In this document: positions 51,996 through 61,034 of the stretch, piece after piece
How positions within the stretch are numbered: position 1 is the stretch's first letter
Layout: each line of letters starts with the position of its first letter
Source of the DNA: G11 sp947167445
GTDB taxonomy: Bacteria > Bacillota > Clostridia > Lachnospirales > Lachnospiraceae
Assembly (NCBI GenBank): GCA_947167445.1
Contig: CAMVID010000007.1
Location: 1 to 64,000 of the forward strand
Reading direction: 5' to 3'
DNA: 64,000 nucleotides
Position numbers and translations under genes: made by a program
The notes under the pieces: model-generated
What the model saw: only the letters and a program-made list of their open reading frames with translations
Databases searched by the model: none
What the model was told of the DNA's origin: nothing

Positions 51996-53135
51996 TTATT
52001 CGAACTTGGGCTCTGTGCCCTCCTGGATAACGGCTATGTAAGTCTTACCCGTATTGATTTCTATCTCGTTACCCTTTAAGTCGTAGAACTTTGTGGGGCC
52101 GTAGTCACTTGTCTTCTCCCAGCGAACGGGGATGTATTTTCCTTCGGTTACATAGTAACCAAACCTTGTGACATCATGCATCTGGAAAGCAAGATACTTG
52201 TCGTCTCTCTTCTCCCAGTAGCAGGTCTGAATGAGGACATTCTTGAAGGTGAGCTGCTCACCTGTTGCCGCATCAATCTGCTTCTCTCCGTGAAGGAACT
52301 TGTAGTAAAGTCCGTCGGACTCGTTGTACTCAAGATATGATTTGGAAGCGGGGTAACAATCCGAAAGGTCCACAGACTTTGCGCTCTTGGCATTATCTGC
52401 ACCCGACAGATCATTGACACCTTTGGCAAATACAAAGTGGTCGGGCTCATACTTATCAACACGATGAGTCTTGGGATAGTTAAGGTCCTTCATGGCACTT
52501 AAGATTGACTCGCCGCTTACATATGCGTTGTGAGGTGAAGCCTTGTCCTTGGAGCGGAAGAAGGCTCCCGAACCGGGTGCTGTTGTCTCGGCAGTTCCGT
52601 CTGAGTAGGTACCGGAAATGTTCTGGATATCACCCTGTTTGATTCGGTCTCTCATGTAGAAAACGCCGCCGAAATGAACCACAATGGCATCCCACTCTGT
52701 GGAGATGTAAAGATAATAGTCACGACAGCTTCTGACGTTACCTATTCTCTCCAATTCGTTCCAATCGTTGATTATCGCCATCTGTCTGGAGACACCGCCC
52801 TCCTCCATGCACTCATAGAGAATCTCGGCATTTCCGATTCCATACTGGGGCTGAGCCGCAGCATCTGTAGGCATCATAACAGCAATTGGTCTTGCGTCTG
52901 CAAGTTCTTCGCTGATCCACTCGTTGGTAAGTTTACTTCTGACCATTCCCTCTGCAGGAGGAACATCCACATACTCCTCTTCAGGCTCAGTCTTCTCTTC
53001 TGTAACTGTTTCACCTGTATTATTCTCACCGTCAGCGTTGGTAATAACAGGCGTCTCATATGTTTCATTGCCGCATCCGGCAAACAGTCCCATTACAAGG
53101 ACTACTGCCAATAGCAGAGGCAATATACGCTTCAT
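51996..53135 (-). CDS. DUF3048 lipoprotein (paralogue 2)
   Basis: A 379-residue predicted lipoprotein, lipobox LFAGC at about residues 17-21, acidic linker to about 60, then DUF3048 with RSKLTNEWISEELADARPIAVM, NAEILYECMEEGGVSRQMAII, LERIGNVRSCRDYYL, ending GKTYIAVIQEG. It is clearly a paralogue of the protein at 30024-31190. ATG at 53133-53135; an ATG nine bases earlier is too close to AGGA. It follows rmlD by about 75 bases with a possible TTGGCG-16-TATATT promoter. Confidence 0.88.
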   Translation of the reverse strand: MKRILPLLLAVVLVMGLFAGCGNETYETPVITNADGENNTGETVTEEKTEPEEEYVDVPPAEGMVRSKLTNEWISEELADARPIAVMMPTDAAAQPQYGIGNAEILYECMEEGGVSRQMAIINDWNELERIGNVRSCRDYYLYISTEWDAIVVHFGGVFYMRDRIKQGDIQNISGTYSDGTAETTAPGSGAFFRSKDKASPHNAYVSGESILSAMKDLNYPKTHRVDKYEPDHFVFAKGVNDLSGADNAKSAKSVDLSDCYPASKSYLEYNESDGLYYKFLHGEKQIDAATGEQLTFKNVLIQTCYWEKRDDKYLAFQMHDVTRFGYYVTEGKYIPVRWEKTSDYGPTKFYDLKGNEIEINTGKTYIAVIQEGTEPKFE

Positions 53136-53210
53136 TGGTACCATTCCTCGCTTTCAAATATAAAACAAACTTTGCTCACGCCAATACAGTATATCACACT
53201 TTATACCGTT

Positions 53211-54056
53211 TTAGTAGTTTTCTTTCATATATACGGCGATTGCGTCTCTCCAGTCTGCAAAAGTGTATCCGCTTGTATTCCTGAACATCATGTTGTCGAG
53301 GACTGAGTAAGCCGGTCTTGCAGCTGCGGCACCATATTCAGCGGTAGAAATTTTATTCACTCTGGTCCTGACTCCTGCCAGGCGGAAGAACTCTTCGGTG
53401 AAGTCTGCCCAGTTGGTCTGTCCTTCACATGTGGCATGGAATAGGCCGTAATTATCTGTAAGAAGAAGAGAATCAATGGCTTTGGCAAGCTCTGCTGCAC
53501 TGGTGGGGGAGCCGAACTGATCGTTTACGACTCTTACCTCATCGTTCTTCTCAGCAACATTCATAAGAGTTCTTACGAAGTTCTTGCCATCTCCGTAAAG
53601 CCAGGCTGTTCTTAAGATGAACCATCTGTCGGCAAAGCTCTTTGTGTATTCCTCTCCGGCAAGTTTGGTTCGGCCGTAAGCACTTACAGGACCTGTGGGA
53701 GCCATTTCATTAAGGGGCTCCGGTGAGGTTCCGGGGAAAACATAGTCCGTGGAAATCTGAATCATCTTGGCCTTGTTCTCAGTTGCTGCGATACTTAAGT
53801 TTCTGGGGCCTATGGCATTGATTCGAAATGCCAGTTCCTCCTGGGTCTCGCAGGCATCTACCGCAGTGTGTGCAGCGCAGTTAACAATTGCGTAAGGCTT
53901 AACCTCTGAGGCGAACTTGAGAACATTTTCGATTTTGGTAATGTCAAGTTCGGCAACGTCGGTATTGACAAGTTCCAGATCGCTACGATCCGCCCATAGT
54001 GTATTCAGTGCTTTGCCCAGCTGTCCGTTACAGCCTGTAATCAAAATCTTCTTCAT
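53211..54056 (-). CDS. rfbD: dTDP-4-dehydrorhamnose reductase
   Basis: Final step of dTDP-L-rhamnose synthesis. 281 residues: ILITGCNGQLGKALNTL, QISTDYVFPG, and the YGRTKLAGE triad around 127-135 (Tyr and Lys). The family is RmlD/SDR. rmlA, rmlB and rmlC are not in the window, so the reductase may work with a distant locus. It lies between leuA and the DUF3048 lipoprotein; AAGGAG sits before the ATG. Confidence 0.94.
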   Translation of the reverse strand: MKKILITGCNGQLGKALNTLWADRSDLELVNTDVAELDITKIENVLKFASEVKPYAIVNCAAHTAVDACETQEELAFRINAIGPRNLSIAATENKAKMIQISTDYVFPGTSPEPLNEMAPTGPVSAYGRTKLAGEEYTKSFADRWFILRTAWLYGDGKNFVRTLMNVAEKNDEVRVVNDQFGSPTSAAELAKAIDSLLLTDNYGLFHATCEGQTNWADFTEEFFRLAGVRTRVNKISTAEYGAAAARPAYSVLDNMMFRNTSGYTFADWRDAIAVYMKENY

Positions 54057-54068
54057 TAAAAGGTCTCC

Positions 54069-55748
54069 TTATTTTTCTCCCAGATGTAAGCGGTTGATGG
54101 CTGAGAATATAGCTCTTACGGAAGCTCTTGTAATGTTGGAGCTTACGCCTACGCCGTATGTAACCGCTCCGTTCTCCACATCCAAAAGGTGGATGTAAGC
54201 GGCAGCCTGAGAGTTAGATCCACTCTGAAGAGCATGCTCTTCGTAGTCAAGAATCTTGATATCCACATCAAGGGCTTCCTTAAGTCCTCTCTTAACAGCA
54301 TCTACAGGACCGTTGCCCACTGCGGTGAACTCCTTCTCCACATCGTGGTCTGTGTAAATAACAGTAACCTGTGTATCGAAGCTTGTCTCTTTCTCTCCGC
54401 CAAGATCCACAACATTGAGTTTTCTGAAGTGGATAGGCTCTTTCTTATCAAGATACTCTTCTCTGAAAGCATCCATGATCTGATCGGGAGAAACCTCGCC
54501 CTGCTTCTCGGAAATCTTCTGGATAACATTTGCGAATTCCTTGTGCATTCCCTTGGGCAGCTTGAAGCCGAAGTAAGTGTCCATAACAAAGGCTACGCCG
54601 CCCTTTCCGGACTGGGAATTGATACGTACGATGGGCTCGTACTCTCTTCCGATATCGGCGGGATCGATGGGAAGGTATGGAACCTGCCAGATATCTCCGC
54701 CTCTCTCCTTCATAGCCTTGACACCCTTGTTGATAGCATCCTGGTGTGAACCTGAGAATGCAGTGAATACAAGCTTTCCTGCGTAAGGATGTCTGGGATG
54801 GATGGGTATCTTAACACATCTTTCGTATATCTCGATAATGTCATTGATATGCTCAATTTCAAGTTCAGGGTTGATTCCCTGAGAGAACATGTTGTAAGCG
54901 ATGTTCAAAACATCAACGTTACCTGTACGCTCTCCGTTTCCGAAAAGGGTTCCCTCAACACGGTCAGCTCCGGCAAGCAGTGCAAGCTCGGCGCTGGCAA
55001 CGCCTGTACCTCTGTCATTATGAGGGTGAACGCTTAAGATGATGGACTCACGATTCTCGAAGTGGTTGCTCATCCATTCAATCTCATCGGCATAAACATT
55101 GGGAGTGTTGGTCTCAACTGTGGAAGGAAGGTTGATGATCATGGGATTCTCCTTGGTGGGACCCCATTCCTTCTGTACAGCTGTACAAATCTCCAAAGCA
55201 AAATCGAGTTCAGTTCCGGTAAAGCTCTCGGGAGAATACTCTAAGATAATCTTTCCGGGGAACTTTGCTGCTCTCTCCTTGACCATCTTTGTGCCTTTGA
55301 TGGCAATGTCGATAATTTCAGGTTTGTCCATATTAAATACAACATCTCTCTGAAGAGTGGATGTGGAATTGTAAATGTGAACTATTGCCTGCTTGCAGCC
55401 TTCAATGGCCTCGAATGTTCTCTCCACCTGCTCCTCTCTGCACTGGGTGAGAACCTGTACACATACATCATCGGGAATCAGCTTTCTGTCCACAAGCTGT
55501 CTTAAGAAATCATACTCAATCTGGCTTGCTGCAGGGAAACCAATCTCGATCTCCTTGAATCCAAGCTTAATTAAGAACTGGAAAAACTCTATTTTCTCCT
55601 CAACAACCATAGGGTCGATTAGGGCCTGATTGCCGTCTCTTAAGTCGACGCTGCACCAGATGGGTGCTTTCTCAATCTCTTTGTTAGGCCACTGTCTCTG
55701 CGGATAATCAACCACAGGGTTCTTACGATACCTCTTGTAATTCAACAT
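54069..55748 (-). CDS. leuA: 2-Isopropylmalate synthase (LeuA type 2)
   Basis: First committed step of leucine synthesis: acetyl-CoA plus 2-oxoisovalerate. 559 residues, the longer class found in some Firmicutes and Actinobacteria. TIM barrel: WCSVDLRDGNQALIDPM (metal ligand Asp), GFKEIEIGFPAASQIEYDF, LSVHPHNDRGTGVA and EGTLFGNGERTGN. Regulatory domain from about 430, IHFRKLNVVDLGGEKETSFDT. Start ATG just 28 bases past the HPr terminator. No T-box or leader peptide was found in that short gap. Confidence 0.96.
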   Translation of the reverse strand: MLNYKRYRKNPVVDYPQRQWPNKEIEKAPIWCSVDLRDGNQALIDPMVVEEKIEFFQFLIKLGFKEIEIGFPAASQIEYDFLRQLVDRKLIPDDVCVQVLTQCREEQVERTFEAIEGCKQAIVHIYNSTSTLQRDVVFNMDKPEIIDIAIKGTKMVKERAAKFPGKIILEYSPESFTGTELDFALEICTAVQKEWGPTKENPMIINLPSTVETNTPNVYADEIEWMSNHFENRESIILSVHPHNDRGTGVASAELALLAGADRVEGTLFGNGERTGNVDVLNIAYNMFSQGINPELEIEHINDIIEIYERCVKIPIHPRHPYAGKLVFTAFSGSHQDAINKGVKAMKERGGDIWQVPYLPIDPADIGREYEPIVRINSQSGKGGVAFVMDTYFGFKLPKGMHKEFANVIQKISEKQGEVSPDQIMDAFREEYLDKKEPIHFRKLNVVDLGGEKETSFDTQVTVIYTDHDVEKEFTAVGNGPVDAVKRGLKEALDVDIKILDYEEHALQSGSNSQAAAYIHLLDVENGAVTYGVGVSSNITRASVRAIFSAINRLHLGEK

Positions 55749-55775
55749 AATACTGTCCCTCTCTTCATAAAATGT

Positions 55776-55808
55776 AAAAAGACCTGTCCCAATAATCGAG
55801 ACAGGTCC
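55776..55808 (-). terminator. Intrinsic terminator behind the HPr gene
   Basis: Minus strand: GACCTGTC ... GACAGGTC with a loop of about 11, followed by TTTTTAC (T5). It lies between the HPr and leuA genes, so leuA depends on read-through or a promoter in the remaining 28 bases. Confidence 0.9.
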
Positions 55809-55821
55809 AACAATCGTTATA

Positions 55822-56085
55822 TTATTCGCCGAGACCGCTCTCGATTGCTTCGATAAGGGTCTTTAAGGCTTCCTCTTCATCCTCACCGTCGCAACAGAAT
55901 TCAACTTCGTCTCCGCATTTAACACAAGCTCCAAGTACGCTCAAAACGCTTTTGGCATTAGCCGTATTGTCTCTGAAAGTAAATGTAATTAAAGACTTGA
56001 ACTGCATAGCCTCCTTGCATAGGATGCCGGCGGGTCTTAGGTGTAGGCCTGTAGGGTTCTTAATAACTACTTTCTGAGTTACCAT
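55822..56085 (-). CDS. ptsH: HPr-family phosphocarrier protein
   Basis: Carries phosphate from PEP through EI to EII sugar transporters, and in Firmicutes regulates catabolite repression. 87 residues: catalytic His15 in TGLHLRPA, and the regulatory Ser46 in KSVLSVLG, for HPr kinase. Extra cysteines (VLGACVKCGDEVEFCCDG) are unusual for HPr and occur after Ser46. Its own promoter lies at 56134-56162. It could be a Crh-like paralogue, but the intact His15 argues for a real HPr. Confidence 0.9.
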   Translation of the reverse strand: MVTQKVVIKNPTGLHLRPAGILCKEAMQFKSLITFTFRDNTANAKSVLSVLGACVKCGDEVEFCCDGEDEEEALKTLIEAIESGLGE

Positions 56086-56133
56086 TGTAATTCCTCCGCG
56101 TATAGTAAAGCGTCCTGTTCGGCACGCATATTA

Positions 56134-56162
56134 AATATAGCATCAATTATTATAAATAACAA
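56134..56162 (-). promoter_or_regulatory. Sigma-A promoter of the HPr gene
   Basis: Minus strand: TTGTTA (56157-56162), 17-bp spacer, TATATT (56134-56139). It is just past the YbbR gene stop. Confidence 0.75.
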
Positions 56163-56169
56163 GTACTAA

Positions 56170-57456
56170 TTACTCGGTTTTCTTAAGAGTAATTGTGGCT
56201 TTCGGCTGCTCTGAGTCAGATGAAAGAGTAACTCCTTCGGGGAGGTCAAGTGACACAGGAACTTCATATGTGCCTTCGCTCCACTCGCTCATTTCAAGGC
56301 TCTTTAAAGCCGCATCGGGATCAATCATTCCGGTCAGTGTTGCAGCATTTATGGCGCTTACATTTTCATCAAGTCCGGAAAGCTTAATCTGATCTGCATT
56401 CACGATCTTATCAATGACTACGTTGTATCCCTTTATATCCTTGGATAAGGTAACGTTGTCTCTGTAGAGAAGAACGTTCTTTACAGTGGCAGGCTCAATG
56501 TGAACAATCACTGAAACCTTACCGTTAAAGTCTTCTTCAGCCAGGGAAACTCCGGCGGGCAGGTAATCTTCCACGTCAATGGAAATGTTCATATCTCCAC
56601 GCTGTCCCGTAACGTTAATCTCCTCGGCAGGGATATCGATTCTTGAAAGATTCTTAAGCACAGAAGCACTTCCGGCAACCGTAATGAGAGACGGATTGCT
56701 CTCTATGGTTTCGCTAAGTGCATATCCGTCCGCAGGGGTTCCGGATGTATTAAAGCTTAGAGGAACTCTCTTTGTTGTAAGCACTTCCACGCTTACTCGT
56801 ACGGATGTAACCTTCTGTGTTATGGAATCGGATACAATCTCATTTCCTTCGGAATCCAAAAGCATAACATCCGCATAGGTTGCGATGTTTGCAGTGGCAT
56901 CCGTTACATCAACTTCGGCAACAGCCTTGCTGATTCTGTTAACCACGGACTCGGCACCTGTAATGATGATCTGGTTCTGATCCGGAGTCATGTTTCCGAG
57001 AATATATCCTTCAGCCACATCGCCCACAGCGCTGACCTTAAGAACAAGCCTTATGGTCTTCTCCTTCTCGATTGAGAGCTTGACTGTGTTGATGCTGCCT
57101 TTCATCTTGGTTATCTTGTCAGAAAATCTGCTTACGTTGAAGTCCACCGGAATGGTGTTGGCGGCTGTCAGATTGTTAAAATCCGCTGTCGCTACAACAT
57201 CCGATGAAGATAGCTGTTCAACCACGGACCTGGGTCCGTATACCGTAATGGTTCTCACCACTCCGGTTCCCTCCTGAACCTCATATACCAATCCCTGATC
57301 TGTCAGTACGGAGGGGTTTGAGAAAGTAACCGGGATGTTGCTGAAGCTCTGGCTGCTTACCGGGTCCTCAATGTTGATAACCACAAGCCACAGACCTATT
57401 GCCACAAGGAGAGAAAGGATTTTCAGACCGATATTATTTGTCAGCTTCTTTTTCAC
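56170..57456 (-). CDS. cdaR: YbbR-domain protein (CdaR)
   Basis: Membrane-anchored regulator of the diadenylate cyclase CdaA. 428 residues: N-terminal helix LKILSLLVAIGLWLVVIN, then about four YbbR repeats. GTG start with AAGGAG five bases upstream. It overlaps the 3' end of cdaA by 23 bases, the usual cdaA-cdaR arrangement. glmM, the third gene in many genomes, is absent; the next gene is HPr. Confidence 0.9.
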   Translation of the reverse strand: MKKKLTNNIGLKILSLLVAIGLWLVVINIEDPVSSQSFSNIPVTFSNPSVLTDQGLVYEVQEGTGVVRTITVYGPRSVVEQLSSSDVVATADFNNLTAANTIPVDFNVSRFSDKITKMKGSINTVKLSIEKEKTIRLVLKVSAVGDVAEGYILGNMTPDQNQIIITGAESVVNRISKAVAEVDVTDATANIATYADVMLLDSEGNEIVSDSITQKVTSVRVSVEVLTTKRVPLSFNTSGTPADGYALSETIESNPSLITVAGSASVLKNLSRIDIPAEEINVTGQRGDMNISIDVEDYLPAGVSLAEEDFNGKVSVIVHIEPATVKNVLLYRDNVTLSKDIKGYNVVIDKIVNADQIKLSGLDENVSAINAATLTGMIDPDAALKSLEMSEWSEGTYEVPVSLDLPEGVTLSSDSEQPKATITLKKTE

Positions 57457-58324
57457 GTCTGCTCCTTCCCGGCCATACGAAGCGTTTCTTCTCCGTATCC
57501 TCTATATTTTTGTGACAGAATGTACGCAATCTGTCGGTTAAGGCCTCTGCGTTAAGGCTTCTCTCAAGGTTGCCCTCCAAAGCCACGCTGACCTTACCTG
57601 TCTCCTCGGAGACGATAATTGTAAAGGAATCCGTTACCTCCGAAACACCTACGCCTGCTCTGTGTCTTGTTCCCAGATCCTTACTAAGTTCCTTGTTATC
57701 GGAAAGGGGCAGATAGCAGGTTGCGGATGTAACACGGTTTCCGCTTACTACAACAGCACCGTCGTGAAGAGGTGTGTTGTGCTCGAAAATATTAATAAGG
57801 AGCTGACTTGATACAACCGCATCAAGGTCAATTCCCGTACTTTCAAACTCGCTTAAGTTCTGTTCTCCTTCAATGACAATCAAAGCACCCGTCTTGGCTC
57901 TTGCCATTTCCATGCAGGCCTTGACGATCTCTGTGATGGTCTTATCGGAGGTTACTCCTCCGTCTCTTCTTATTGAATCAAAAAGGAAAACCGAACTCAA
58001 AAGGCTCTTACGTCCAAGTTCTTCCAGAGCTTTACGCAGTTCAGGCTGCAATACGACGATTAAAGCTGTGATGGCAAAGCCGAGAACATTGCTGACAATC
58101 CACAGGATGGTCTGCATGTTGAAGACAACCGCAAGCAACATAAAGGCAAGAATAACCGCAAGGCCCTTCATAAGAATCCAAGCCCTGGTATTCTTGATCC
58201 AAATCATTATGTGGTACACCAAGTAGGAGATAATCAATATCTCTACTATATCCGTAATCTCAAAGGAAAGAGGTAAACGGATGCTACCGATAAATTCTGT
58301 CACCTGACCGGCTAATTGTTCCAT
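57434..58324 (-). CDS. cdaA: Diadenylate cyclase CdaA
   Basis: Makes cyclic di-AMP, which controls potassium, osmolyte and cell-wall balance. 296 residues: three N-terminal membrane helices (about 25-95) and the DAC domain with the metal/ATP motifs LHDGAVVV (DGA 188-190) and GTRHRAGVGVSE (218-229). The CdaA type is defined by the membrane N-terminus. It is followed by cdaR. The unnamed membrane gene upstream may belong to the same transcript. Confidence 0.94.
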   Translation of the reverse strand: MEQLAGQVTEFIGSIRLPLSFEITDIVEILIISYLVYHIMIWIKNTRAWILMKGLAVILAFMLLAVVFNMQTILWIVSNVLGFAITALIVVLQPELRKALEELGRKSLLSSVFLFDSIRRDGGVTSDKTITEIVKACMEMARAKTGALIVIEGEQNLSEFESTGIDLDAVVSSQLLINIFEHNTPLHDGAVVVSGNRVTSATCYLPLSDNKELSKDLGTRHRAGVGVSEVTDSFTIIVSEETGKVSVALEGNLERSLNAEALTDRLRTFCHKNIEDTEKKRFVWPGRSRREKEADK

Positions 58325-58350
58325 GTTCTATACTCACATCCTGTGTGTAT

Positions 58351-59397
58351 TTATCGAGGATCGGAATCTGTGTAATCCTCTACCTCGTTCTCCCCGAAGT
58401 AGTCGTAATTCTCCTCTTCGGGATAATAATCCTGTACTCTCTGTCTTGATGAGCCTCCTCTGCCTGAACTGTGTCTTGTGTTGATTCTCTTAACAGTTCT
58501 TGCGGGAGTTGAAACGGTAATCTTGGGAACGGCCTTCACATAGTAGTAATATTCGTCGTCCTCAAACTGAACCTTCTCGGTTCTTGAATAATCAAGGTTA
58601 AATGCGAAGAACTCTACCACCTTGGCCAGCAGAACGGAAACGATGGTTCCCAGGATAACTCCGATAATGGAGATATCAATGTCGGCTGCCAGATCTCCCA
58701 CCAGAAGCACAACCGCGTTCACGATACCACCTGCAATTGCTGCAATAGTCCATGCCTTCACGATTGCCAGACGTCTGATGATGTAAACAACGATAACCGT
58801 AACGGAGAAGGCAACAATTGTAACCACCATCTCCTTATTGTTAAGAAGGTTATCGATAACAAGTCTGATTCTTGCCATTATTTCGGCTGCTTCCATTGAG
58901 CCTATGCTTGTGGAGCTTTCCTTCACAACGTGAACAATGAAGTAGACCACTGTTCCGCAGGCTACTGATGCAATAGATGCGGGTGTAAGCAAAAGTCCTA
59001 CAGCAATGGGGATGATGTAAGGTATCTTAAGCACAAAGCAGATGGGCAATAAGACAACCACCAAAGCATCCTTGGGGCTGAATGAAAAATACAAAAGAAG
59101 CAGGATTAAGAAAACGCATCCCACTACAATGGCAGCTTCCATGGCCAGTGCATACATATGTCCCAGGATGTAGAGAGCGCCAAACACAATCATAAATCCT
59201 GTGGGCAGGAAGGAGCACATAAGTGCAACAATGAGGACCAGCGCGAAGTTGTTAAGTCTCGACATGAAACCAAGGCTTCCGTTGATCATCATCAGCATGA
59301 CAAGAGCCATGATAGTCTTAAGTGCGGGTGTAACATACACCTCGTACTTGCTGTAAAAGCGTTTAATGTATTCTTTCAATTCCAATAATGTCGTCAT
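58351..59397 (-). CDS. Conserved polytopic membrane protein, unknown
   Basis: A 348-residue protein with about eight hydrophobic helices in residues 20-265, then a charged cytoplasmic tail (about 265-348), with clusters of Tyr, Glu and Asp near the end (PEEENYDYFGENEVEDYTDSD). I do not recognise the family. It lies directly before cdaA, 26 bases away, and after a small membrane gene. The neighbours suggest an envelope or osmotic role, but this is inference. Confidence 0.7.
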   Translation of the reverse strand: MTTLLELKEYIKRFYSKYEVYVTPALKTIMALVMLMMINGSLGFMSRLNNFALVLIVALMCSFLPTGFMIVFGALYILGHMYALAMEAAIVVGCVFLILLLLYFSFSPKDALVVVLLPICFVLKIPYIIPIAVGLLLTPASIASVACGTVVYFIVHVVKESSTSIGSMEAAEIMARIRLVIDNLLNNKEMVVTIVAFSVTVIVVYIIRRLAIVKAWTIAAIAGGIVNAVVLLVGDLAADIDISIIGVILGTIVSVLLAKVVEFFAFNLDYSRTEKVQFEDDEYYYYVKAVPKITVSTPARTVKRINTRHSSGRGGSSRQRVQDYYPEEENYDYFGENEVEDYTDSDPR

Positions 59398-59432
59398 TTC
59401 TGAGATTGTACCCTTTCGTTAATCGTAAATCT

Positions 59433-59825
59433 TTATCTTCCCTCTGAATACATCGACGATAGTTTCTTCAGATTGCCATAGTAAGTCTTCAGATTCTTGC
59501 GTGCATTACGATAACGAAATGCATATACAATGTAGGTTATCAACCCATAAACGACCACTAATACTATGTAGCCTGTGAGCATTTTCTTGCCCAGGGCCAA
59601 AAGATCAATCTTATAGACATTTTCGAGTAAAAAATCGAAATTATAAAGGACATACAAAACCAAGCCGATGACAAAAGAAATCGTTGAAAAAATCAGTGAT
59701 TTCAAAAGCTGCTTGGACAAATAATCCGCACGAAAATAATCGCCGATTTTGATGTTCTTCTTTCCTTCTCCGGCTTCGTATGATGCCATTCTCGTCATTA
59801 AGATGACGCGTTCTTCATTTACCAT
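59433..59825 (-). CDS. Small two-helix membrane protein, unknown
   Basis: A 130-residue protein. Two membrane helices at about 41-66 and 78-105 (SLIFSTISFVIGLVLYVLYNF; MLTGYIVLVVVYGLITYIVYAF), with charged ends. No known motif. AAAGG lies 13 bases ahead of the ATG, a rather wide gap, and the frame could start at a later ATG. It is part of a run of genes toward cdaA. Confidence 0.6.
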   Translation of the reverse strand: MVNEERVILMTRMASYEAGEGKKNIKIGDYFRADYLSKQLLKSLIFSTISFVIGLVLYVLYNFDFLLENVYKIDLLALGKKMLTGYIVLVVVYGLITYIVYAFRYRNARKNLKTYYGNLKKLSSMYSEGR

Positions 59826-59849
59826 GTAACCAGTAAAACCTTTCCTCTA

Positions 59850-60254
59850 TTACAGGAATCTCATCTTGTTCTTACCGTCTTCAACCTTAATCTTAGGCTG
59901 TTCGGCGGGCCTCTCGACTCTGCTGGCAGCTCTCATGTCATTCATCATGGTCTTCTTGCACTTGTCGCAAAGTCTTCCGCTGGTTATAGATGCTCCACAG
60001 TTCTCACACTCGAGTGAAATAACGGAACCTTCTCCAAGCTGTAAGCGCTCTTCTCTAAGCCACTGATAAATCTGGCTTGTCTCTACATCGCATTCCCTCG
60101 CAACCTCAGGAACACCCACGCCGGGATTCTCCCTGATATAAGTCTTGACGGTCTGGAACTTAGCTTCCTGAGCTTCAGCACATGCGGGGCATATAATGGG
60201 GCCCATCACATAGTTGAAAATTTTTCCGCACTTCCTACAGTTTCTAACATCCAT
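59850..60254 (-). CDS. yvyF: Flagellar operon protein YvyF (TIGR03826-like)
   Basis: A 134-residue soluble protein with two zinc-ribbon-like pairs: C6-x2-C9 and C22-x2-C25 (NCRKCGKIF...CPAC), and CENC with CDKC around 82-100. A helix-turn-helix (VPEVARECDVETSQIYQWLREERL) sits between. This is the layout of YvyF, encoded next to comF and flagellar genes in Bacillus and Clostridia. Here it follows comF and is close to flagellar rod genes. GGAGG is seven bases before the ATG. Confidence 0.88.
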   Translation of the reverse strand: MDVRNCRKCGKIFNYVMGPIICPACAEAQEAKFQTVKTYIRENPGVGVPEVARECDVETSQIYQWLREERLQLGEGSVISLECENCGASITSGRLCDKCKKTMMNDMRAASRVERPAEQPKIKVEDGKNKMRFL

Positions 60255-60290
60255 AGAGCCACCTCCAATAGTTTATACGATACGGGCTTA

Positions 60291-61034
60291 TCACCCGTTA
60301 CCGGCGGTAATAGTAACAAAATAGACACTTCTAACACCGTACTCTTTCAATAGGCGAGCCACGGTGTCAATTGTAGATCCTGTCGTGTAGATATCATCGA
60401 CTAATATAATTTTCTTTAATTTTACATCATCTACAGTCAATTTAAAAGAGTTTTTCAAACAATTTTGGCGTTCTGCAGGATTCAGATCCTTCAATTTGGG
60501 GGTGTCAATCACCCTCTTTACGAGAGTTGTCACCACAGGTATCTTAGCGTGCTTACCTATTGATTTTGCTAGGATTTCGGCCTGATTGTACCCTCTGGTT
60601 TTCTTCCTGTTTTTGTGTATGGGAATGGGTATAATTGCGTCCGCATTCCAAAGTCTTAATTCTTTCTTAAGAGCCTTTGCCGTCATCATTCCGAGGCACT
60701 CACCGTACTCCGGTTTATGGGAATATTTGAACTTATACATAGCTCCCGAAAGGGCAGAATACTCAAAGGCCACCCTGCCTTCGTCAAAGTAGCGCTCTTT
60801 TCCCTCGCAGTCTGTGCAGTATTCCTTCTCGCCATCCTTAATGGGTCGTCCGCATTTAAGGCAGTAGTTCCTTGTTATGGGAACCATCTTTTTTTCACAT
60901 TCGGGATGAATAAGCTTTCCGGGTCTCAAAGGCTCGTTACAGATGGGACATCTTCTTGGAAAAACCAGATCAATCGCCAAATCCGCAACAAATCCTATAG
61001 CCTCACCAATTATCTCTATCAGGGTTTCCGTCAC
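60291..61034 (-). CDS. comFC: ComF-family phosphoribosyltransferase-like protein
   Basis: A 247-residue protein of the ComFC/GntX group, linked with DNA uptake and repair. N-terminal zinc cysteines: CPICNEPL, CLKCGRPI and CTDC. C-terminal PRTase-like loop IILVDDIYTTGSTIDTVARLL. The GTG start at 61032-61034 overlaps the recD2 stop by three bases, so the pair is translationally coupled. The ComFA helicase is not adjacent. Confidence 0.93.
   Translation of the reverse strand: MTETLIEIIGEAIGFVADLAIDLVFPRRCPICNEPLRPGKLIHPECEKKMVPITRNYCLKCGRPIKDGEKEYCTDCEGKERYFDEGRVAFEYSALSGAMYKFKYSHKPEYGECLGMMTAKALKKELRLWNADAIIPIPIHKNRKKTRGYNQAEILAKSIGKHAKIPVVTTLVKRVIDTPKLKDLNPAERQNCLKNSFKLTVDDVKLKKIILVDDIYTTGSTIDTVARLLKEYGVRSVYFVTITAGNG

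Noticed and set aside
55749..55821. T-box or leader peptide for leuA
   Set aside because: The gap is too short and shows only the HPr terminator; no T-box core or leucine-rich leader was seen.
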